Below are positions 15,303-17,344 of a stretch of DNA of 17,344 bases, in pieces (within the stretch, counting starts at the first letter, position 1; every line of letters starts with the position of its first letter). The DNA lies in contig JADGJG010000523.1 of assembly GCA_027596195.1 (NCBI GenBank), positions 1 through 17,344 on the forward strand, read 5' to 3'. The notes beneath the pieces are model-generated. The model had not been told where the DNA came from and ran no database searches. It saw only the letters and a list, made by a program, of their open reading frames with translations. Made by a program: the position numbers and the translations under genes. Source of the DNA: Podochytrium sp. JEL0797 (taxonomy: Eukaryota; Chytridiomycota; Chytridiomycetes; Chytridiales; Chytriomycetaceae).

Positions 15303-17344
15303 TCAGGCAAGAAGGAAGACTGACTCGAGGAACCGGCAATGAACAAACACGTGATTTCCATTCTTGATGGCGAAGTGAGCTGGTTGCATCCCTCGTCGTT
15401 CCGAAGCCTTGACGTTTGGGAAAATGGTGGTCCCGTCAATGGACAAGTAACGGCGGTTGCACCAAGCAAACTGTTCAAGGAACGGTTTTTCTGTTTTCGA
15501 AATCAGCAAACGCATTTTGTGGAGTGGGGAGAGTTTGATTGAAGTCAAAACCAAAAAAAAACACTCACTCTTCTCCGCGATTGTCGAGAGCCACGTCTTG
15601 TACCGGCCAATCGAGGAATTGGAAGACTGCTGCAGATTCCACAGACACGACTTGGCGATTTTGTAATCCACATGGTCTTGAATCTCACCCTCATCACCAA
15701 ACAATTTCCAAGAATCGCCATGAAGGTTTTTCATCACAATCAACAAATCGTTCAAATCGTCCTTGCCCATGGCAAACGCACTCTTGAATGACTTTTCTGG
15801 TACCATGCGTTGGCGCTTGTCGTCTCCCAAGCCATGTTTGGCCGTCAACGTCCACAGTGTTGGCGACAAGTATATGAGTGCGTTGGATCGACACTTGTCC
15901 TTCAGCCGAGCGAAAGATTGCAGCGACATGTCGATTTCCTCCTCGTCCTCACTCCCGTCCTCACTCTCATTGTCGTTGCCCGCGCCGCCCACACGCCCTC
16001 CACCATTATCCACACCACCACTGCCAACACCACCAACACCTCCAGCAACACCACCTCCAGCAACACCACCACCAGCAGCACCACCTCCAGCAACACCACC
16101 TCCAGCAACACCACCAACACCTCCAGTAACACCACCAACACCTCCAGTAACACCACCACCAGCAGCTCCAGCAACACCACCTCCAGCAACACCAGCAACA
16201 CCACCACCAGCAACACCACCACCAGCAACACCACCACCAGCAACACCACCACCAGCAACACCACCACCAGCAACACCACCACCAGCAACACCACCTCCAG
16301 CAACACCACCTCCAGCAACACCACCTCCAGCAACACCACCTCCAGCAACACCACCTCCAGCAACACCACCTCCAGAGACACTGCCGACACCAGCGTCCTC
16401 CAAGTCTTTGCAAATCGAAAACGACATCGTCATGGCCTTCAACAGCTCCATAAAGGCCTTCGACGTCACTTTCGGATCCGCTGTGGCTGCAACGCCTGTA
16501 AAGATGGCGCTGTTTTGGTATAAACGGTTTTCTCGCTTCACTTCGACTGGGGCAAGGTGCAGCAAATAATTGAAGATGGCGTGTTGATGCGGAGACAACC
16601 TGTCAAGCTCGATGAGGATTTCGCGCGTGGCCACCCATCGCTCTTCCCGTTTCATAAATGGTCCCAACTCGACTCGAATTCCCTTGATCGAACAGGGCAC
16701 AACGAAATCGACAAGTGGTTCACTGGAATCATGAAAACGCCCATGGATAAACTGGGCAAGGGAAGCGGCATGGGATTCAAGATGCGATTCGGTCTCTCTT
16801 GCATAAGCATCAAGATACCGACGATGTGCAGACTCAGGGTTGTCTTTGACACCAAGCTTGCGAAGCGCAATGGGAGGATCAAACACTGGAGTCGCAACGT
16901 CATAAAAGGGGAAGACACGGTAGATGGGATGAGCTAGTTTTCTTTTTCCAGCCGATTCCTCATCGAGTTTGTCATAGTCAATGTTGTTGGCAGACTTGGC
17001 AGACTTGGCGGACTTGGCGGACTTGGCGGACTTGGCAGCTTCCCTTGCGGCGGAATCGGCTTTCGACTTGGCAGCCTCGGCAATCGTCTTTGCAGCGTCA
17101 GCCTTCTTGATGAAAGCCAAAAGTTGCGCAAAACAGCTGCCAGAATCAGCATATACGCGAGACAGAGTGTCCTTGTTGTCAAAGACAAAAGCCGCATCAT
17201 TGAGCAGTTGCCCCACAATGAAATTTCTAAGGGACTTGAGTGGCCCCTCTCCGCGGCGCGTCGAGCAGCAGTAGAACTGGCCAGCATGGGAGAATCCAAC
17301 TGCTCCAGCCTCCATGGCCTTCACCCACTCATCCCTCCCAACAC
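15303..17344 (-). CDS. Multi-domain protein with Gly-Val-Ala linker, copy B (5' end outside window)
   Basis: The frame is already open at the window edge (VGRDEWVKAMEAG). In order it holds a helical block (FIVGQLLNDAAFVFDNKDTL), Lys-Ser-Ala repeats, and a region HPIYRVFPFYDV to NRLYQNSAIFTG. The segment HAASLAQFI...SEPLV, then LSPHQHAIFNYLLHLAPV...N, resembles the second half of a RhoGAP domain, but the G-x-FR arginine-finger motif is not seen. Next come a linker of about 120 residues of repeated GGGVA, an acidic patch (SEDGSEDEEEID), a unique block (LYLSPTLWTLT-like, DYKIAKSCLWNLQQ) and an ankyrin-like end (GMQPAHFAIKNGNH). A GTGAGT...ACAG intron at 15568-15491 (78 nt) fits in phase, turning AEKS into AEKKKPFLEQF. 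The frame ends with TGA at 15303 unless a second intron (15350-15289) joins it to the next block. Function unknown. Confidence 0.6.
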   Translation of the reverse strand, partial: VGRDEWVKAMEAGAVGFSHAGQFYCCSTRRGEGPLKSLRNFIVGQLLNDAAFVFDNKDTLSRVYADSGSCFAQLLAFIKKADAAKTIAEAAKSKADSAAREAAKSAKSAKSAKSAKSANNIDYDKLDEESAGKRKLAHPIYRVFPFYDVATPVFDPPIALRKLGVKDNPESAHRRYLDAYARETESHLESHAASLAQFIHGRFHDSSEPLVDFVVPCSIKGIRVELGPFMKREERWVATREILIELDRLSPHQHAIFNYLLHLAPVEVKRENRLYQNSAIFTGVAATADPKVTSKAFMELLKAMTMSFSICKDLEDAGVGSVSGGGVAGGGVAGGGVAGGGVAGGGVAGGGVAGGGVAGGGVAGGGVAGGGVAGGGVAGGGVAGVAGGGVAGAAGGGVTGGVGGVTGGVGGVAGGGVAGGGAAGGGVAGGGVAGGVGGVGSGGVDNGGGRVGGAGNDNESEDGSEDEEEIDMSLQSFARLKDKCRSNALIYLSPTLWTLTAKHGLGDDKRQRMVPEKSFKSAFAMGKDDLNDLLIVMKNLHGDSWKLFGDEGEIQDHVDYKIAKSCLWNLQQSSNSSIGRYKTWLSTIAEKSECFFLVLTSIKLSPLHKMRLLISKTEKPFLEQFAWCNRRYLSIDGTTIFPNVKASERRGMQPAHFAIKNGNHVFVHCRFLESVFLLA
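16021..16380. repeat. 15-bp minisatellite coding for the GGGVA linker
   Basis: From 16201 to 16380 there are twelve back-to-back 15-bp units: six CCACCACCAGCAACA, then five CCACCTCCAGCAACA, then one variant ending AGAGACA. From 16021 to 16200 the same unit continues in shuffled, partly shortened form. All changes keep multiples of three, so the minus-strand frame stays open and reads Gly-Gly-Gly-Val-Ala. The grouping of unit types in blocks indicates recent expansion by slippage or unequal exchange. The opposite strand encodes Pro-Pro-Pro-Ala-Thr, which I take as an accident. Confidence 0.95.
16991..17038 (-). repeat. 9-bp repeats (Lys-Ser-Ala) in copy B
   Basis: Five tandem 9-bp units (plus strand GCAGACTTG / GCGGACTTG) encode AKS triplets on the minus strand inside an Ala/Lys-rich helical segment. 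The run is in frame and differs in length from that of copy A. Confidence 0.75.

Noticed and set aside
16021..16380. Repeat array considered as a CRISPR-like array
   Set aside because: Units are contiguous with no spacers, are three-base compatible and lie in a coding frame of a eukaryotic gene.
15763..16569. Long plus-strand frame rich in Pro, Ala and Thr
   Set aside because: It is the antisense reading of the 15-bp minisatellite. Outside the repeat it has no recognisable domain, while the minus strand does.

Overview
The window is nuclear DNA from a eukaryote with short spliceosomal introns (about 50-90 nt, GT...AG). It is most likely a zoosporic (chytrid-type) fungus. The intron size, the very tight gene spacing, a Yap-like bZIP factor and a fungal-type protoglobin point to fungi. 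A recognisable DNAAF3 (axonemal dynein assembly factor) gene implies a motile flagellum at some stage. This placement is an inference, since no rRNA or other marker gene is present.

Layout. Positions 1-2560 hold a decayed F-box/leucine-rich-repeat gene on the minus strand (1805-1088, with a further LRR scrap at 1030-845) and otherwise little. Positions 2561-5428 hold a head-to-tail minus-strand array of four related small genes. Each encodes one membrane-spanning segment followed by a SAM domain split by one intron; three copies are intact (139, 149 and 148 aa) and one (3765-3434) is a pseudogene with an internal deletion, a nonsense codon and an 18-bp poly-C tract. Positions 5721-9351 are a divergent pair: TRM1 (tRNA guanine-26 dimethyltransferase, 7 exons, minus) and DNAAF3 (8 exons, plus), with only 39 bp between start codons. 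The DNAAF3 reading as given contains one in-frame TGA inside a conserved stretch and one unresolved frame conflict at an exon junction.

Positions 9611-10454 hold an intronless protoglobin gene with TATA box, hydrophobic C-terminal tail and AATAAA. Positions 11177-12568 hold a three-exon bZIP transcription factor gene. Downstream, at 12645-13493, lie scrambled broken copies of this same gene (part of exon 2, and the promoter plus start codon).

Positions 13503-17344 (minus strand) contain two units of a roughly 2.45-kb tandem duplication of an unrecognised multi-domain gene. The upstream copy (B, cut by the window edge) is open and has a RhoGAP-like block, a long Gly-Gly-Val-Ala linker encoded by a 15-bp minisatellite, a unique domain and an ankyrin-like end. 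The downstream copy (A) is broken by at least five lesions. After a much shorter Gly-rich linker, A runs into a different C-terminus: a four-Cys zinc ribbon resembling the C-terminal part of TnpB/Fanzor nucleases.

How the genes relate. TRM1 and DNAAF3 share one promoter region but have unrelated jobs. The other loci are independent. The common theme of the rest is local duplication followed by decay: the SAM array, the bZIP fragments and the A/B tandem units.
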